Origin: an uncultured Collinsella sp.
GTDB taxonomy: Bacteria > Actinomycetota > Coriobacteriia > Coriobacteriales > Coriobacteriaceae
Reading direction: 5' to 3'
Assembly: GCA_900555745.1 (NCBI GenBank)
Contig: USMH01000062.1
Location: forward strand, 1-6,065
DNA length: 6,065 bases
Made by a program: the position numbers and the translations under genes. The notes beneath the pieces were generated by a model, which was given only the letters and a program-made list of their open reading frames with translations, made no database searches and was not told where the DNA came from. Each line of letters opens with the position of its first letter. Position 1 is the stretch's first letter. Of the stretch, positions 4,859 through 6,065 are shown piece by piece.

Positions 4859-5236
4859 ATGAGCAAGACCGTCGTGTCTTCCGATAACGCACCCGCAGCC
4901 ATCGGCCCGTATTCCCCCGGTATCCAGGCCGGCAACAAGGTGTTCCTGTCCGGCCAGCTGGGCATCGATCCCGCGACCGGCAAGATGCCCGAGGGCGTCG
5001 AGGCCCAGGCCAAGCAGTCCCTCGCCAACGTCGAGGCCCTGCTGACCGCTGCCGGCGCCACCTTTGCCGATGTCGTCAAGACCACGGTCTACCTGGCCGA
5101 CATCGCCGACTTCGCCGCCGTGAACGAGATCTACGCCTCCAAGTTCGAGGCCCCGTTCCCCGCGCGCAGCGCCTTCCAGGTTGCCGCCCTTCCGGCTGGC
5201 GGTCTGGTCGAGATCGAGGTCATCGCCGCTCTCTAA
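4859..5236 (+). CDS. ridA: RidA family reactive intermediate/imine deaminase
   Basis: The 125-residue protein has the family's standard length and covers the whole YjgF/YER057c/UK114 fold. It opens with SSDNAPAAIGPYSPGI (7-22), followed by VFLSGQLGIDPATG (28-41), the helix SLANVEALLTAAGATFADVV (54-73) with KTTVYLADIADFAAVNEIY after it, and the signature PARSAFQVAALPAGGLVEIE (101-120). Arg103 matches the substrate-carboxylate-binding arginine, and Glu120 and Tyr18 match other active-site positions. RidA forms cytoplasmic homotrimers and hydrolyses 2-aminoacrylate and related imines released by PLP enzymes, protecting them from damage. Many chromosomal paralogues exist, so the exact substrate is inferred. 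Codons end mostly in C or G (GCC, GAC, AAG, CTG), more strictly than in neighbouring genes, suggesting high expression. It is monocistronic: its own promoter lies upstream and a strong terminator begins 30 nt after the stop. Confidence 0.95.
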   Translation: MSKTVVSSDNAPAAIGPYSPGIQAGNKVFLSGQLGIDPATGKMPEGVEAQAKQSLANVEALLTAAGATFADVVKTTVYLADIADFAAVNEIYASKFEAPFPARSAFQVAALPAGGLVEIEVIAAL

Positions 5237-5266
5237 GGCGTTGGCCACAACTAAACATGACATGCA

Positions 5267-5304
5267 AAAAGACCCTGCAGCGCGTGCGAGCTGCAGGGTC
5301 TTTT
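5267..5304. terminator. Bidirectional intrinsic terminator between ridA and the PAS/HTH regulator
   Basis: AAAAGACCCTGCAG (5267-5280) pairs perfectly over 14 bp with CTGCAGGGTCTTTT (5291-5304). C5281-G5290 adds a pair, leaving an 8-nt loop. The A-run on the left and T-run on the right provide U-tracts in both directions. It sits 30 nt after the ridA stop and 44 nt after the 3' end of the convergent regulator gene, serving both. Confidence 0.92.
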
Positions 5305-5348
5305 GTCAAGTGATGGATCGCTTGTGGAGCCGCGCTCCATTTTGCTCG

Positions 5349-6005
5349 TTAGCCTTCCTTGCGAACTTTTTGCAGGTAGCGGTAGACGCTGGGCTCCGAG
5401 ATGCCCAGCGCGGTGGCGGCGCAGGCAACAGCGCCCTTGAGCATGAACACCCCGTTGCCGTTGAGGTGGCGAATGACGTCCACGCGGTCGCTCTGACCAA
5501 GCGACGCTACATCCAGCCCACGCGCGCTCAGCAACTCGGCAATGCTGCGGTCGATGAGCTCCTGTGTAGACTCCGAAAGGCTTTCGACCTCGATAGGGGC
5601 GGGCTCCGTGCGCGTCGGCGCCGCGTCGAAGCACGCCATGAGCTGCTGCGCCATGGCGTTGATGGAGCGCACGGTCGAGAGGTCGGTGTTGACGCAGAGC
5701 ATACCGACGATCTCATCATTCTCGCGGATAAAGTACGTCGCTGACTCCAACGTCTTGCCGCCGGCACCGCGCCCCTCGTAGCCCGTAATAAACGGCAGGT
5801 CGCGATACTTGGCGTCGTGCATGATCTTGAGTGCCAGATCGGTGGCGGGACCGCCGACCTTGCGGCCGCTCACGATGCCGTTGCGAATATCGACGATGGC
5901 GTGGTCGGGATCCGAGAAATCGTGCAGCACGATTTCGCTGTTTTTGCCGAGTATCTGCTCCAGAAAATCGACCATCGGCAAAAAGCGACGTACGGTCTCG
6001 TTCAC
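5349..6005 (-). CDS. YheO-like PAS domain / HTH (DauR-type) transcriptional regulator
   Basis: With a GTG start at 6005 the protein has 218 residues, typical of the family. Residues about 5-115 form the YheO-like PAS domain: RRFLPMVDFLEQILGKNSEI, then VLHDFSDPDHAIVDIRNG, GRKVGGPATDLALKIM and FIRENDEIVGMLCVNTDLS. An acidic linker follows. The C-terminal region (about 160-216) is an HTH_22-type DNA-binding domain, with NGNGVFMLKGAVACAATALG and ISEPSVYRYLQKVR; SEPSVYRYL is the likely recognition helix. The best-known relative, DauR, represses a D-arginine catabolic operon; other members are uncharacterised, so ligand and targets are unknown. It converges on ridA. The longer frame opening at ATG 6056 adds 17 residues (MRKNCYEHF...) that overlap the Shine-Dalgarno and resemble leader, so 6005 is preferred. 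Its promoter probably lies at or beyond the window's right edge. Confidence 0.9.
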   Translation of the reverse strand: MNETVRRFLPMVDFLEQILGKNSEIVLHDFSDPDHAIVDIRNGIVSGRKVGGPATDLALKIMHDAKYRDLPFITGYEGRGAGGKTLESATYFIRENDEIVGMLCVNTDLSTVRSINAMAQQLMACFDAAPTRTEPAPIEVESLSESTQELIDRSIAELLSARGLDVASLGQSDRVDVIRHLNGNGVFMLKGAVACAATALGISEPSVYRYLQKVRKEG

Positions 6006-6011
6006 GGGCAA

Positions 6012-6018
6012 CTCCTTT
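6012..6018 (-). promoter_or_regulatory. Ribosome-binding site fixing the GTG start at 6005
   Basis: AAAGGAG on the minus strand lies 6 nt before GTG 6005. It is a near-perfect site and lies inside the alternative, longer frame from 6056. Confidence 0.8.
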
Positions 6019-6065
6019 GGGTGAAATCGGAAATGTTCATAACAATTTTTTCTCATGGTAACACG

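Noticed and set aside
6006..6056. 17-residue extension of the PAS/HTH regulator from ATG 6056
   Set aside because: The extension runs over the AAAGGAG site serving GTG 6005, and the PAS domain starts just after the inner start. It cannot be fully excluded because the region upstream of 6056 is cut off.
6021..6065. Promoter for the PAS/HTH regulator gene (TATGAA-like -10 on the minus strand)
   Set aside because: No -35 at an acceptable spacing is visible before the window ends, so a promoter call would be a guess.

Overview
The window looks like chromosomal DNA from a high-GC Gram-positive bacterium. Gene content, gene density and codon use suggest an anaerobic gut actinomycete of the Coriobacteriia, possibly Collinsella. 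That placement is inferred from overall impression; no taxonomic marker gene is present. There is no transposase, phage, CRISPR or RNA gene, and the proteins are housekeeping or regulatory.

Layout. (1) Positions 1-960, plus strand: the 3' end of a probable Gfo/Idh/MocA-type sugar dehydrogenase gene, followed 3 nt later by a complete DeoR-family repressor gene. This looks like the tail of a carbohydrate-use operon with its own regulator. (2) Positions 961-1390: a 430-bp gene-free stretch between convergent genes, dense with structure. It holds two direct copies of a 40-bp palindromic repeat, one downstream of each flanking gene, a strong terminator-like hairpin, and a regular array of three ~57-bp palindromes at an 80-81 bp pitch. 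This is the least explained part of the window. (3) Positions 1391-4558, minus strand: a two-gene operon of a long U32-family protein (RlhA-like, probable RNA hydroxylation) and, 15 nt downstream, a RluA-family pseudouridine synthase. Both have the same GAAAGG ribosome-binding site. They suggest a small RNA-modification unit. (4) Positions 4559-4858: a divergent intergenic region with a good sigma-70-type promoter for ridA, a possible -10 for the U32 operon, two candidate operator-like repeats and a strong hairpin at the predicted 5' end of the ridA transcript. (5) Positions 4859-6005: ridA (plus strand) facing a YheO-like PAS/HTH regulator gene (minus strand), with one bidirectional terminator between them.

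Three starts were moved inward from the longest reading frame because a clear Shine-Dalgarno sequence and the family's usual N-terminus agree on the inner site: U32 at 4558, ridA at 4859 and the PAS/HTH regulator at 6005. I found no convincing new enzymatic or defence system. The best candidates for something undescribed are the palindrome array with its flanking 40-bp repeats, and the structured ridA leader.
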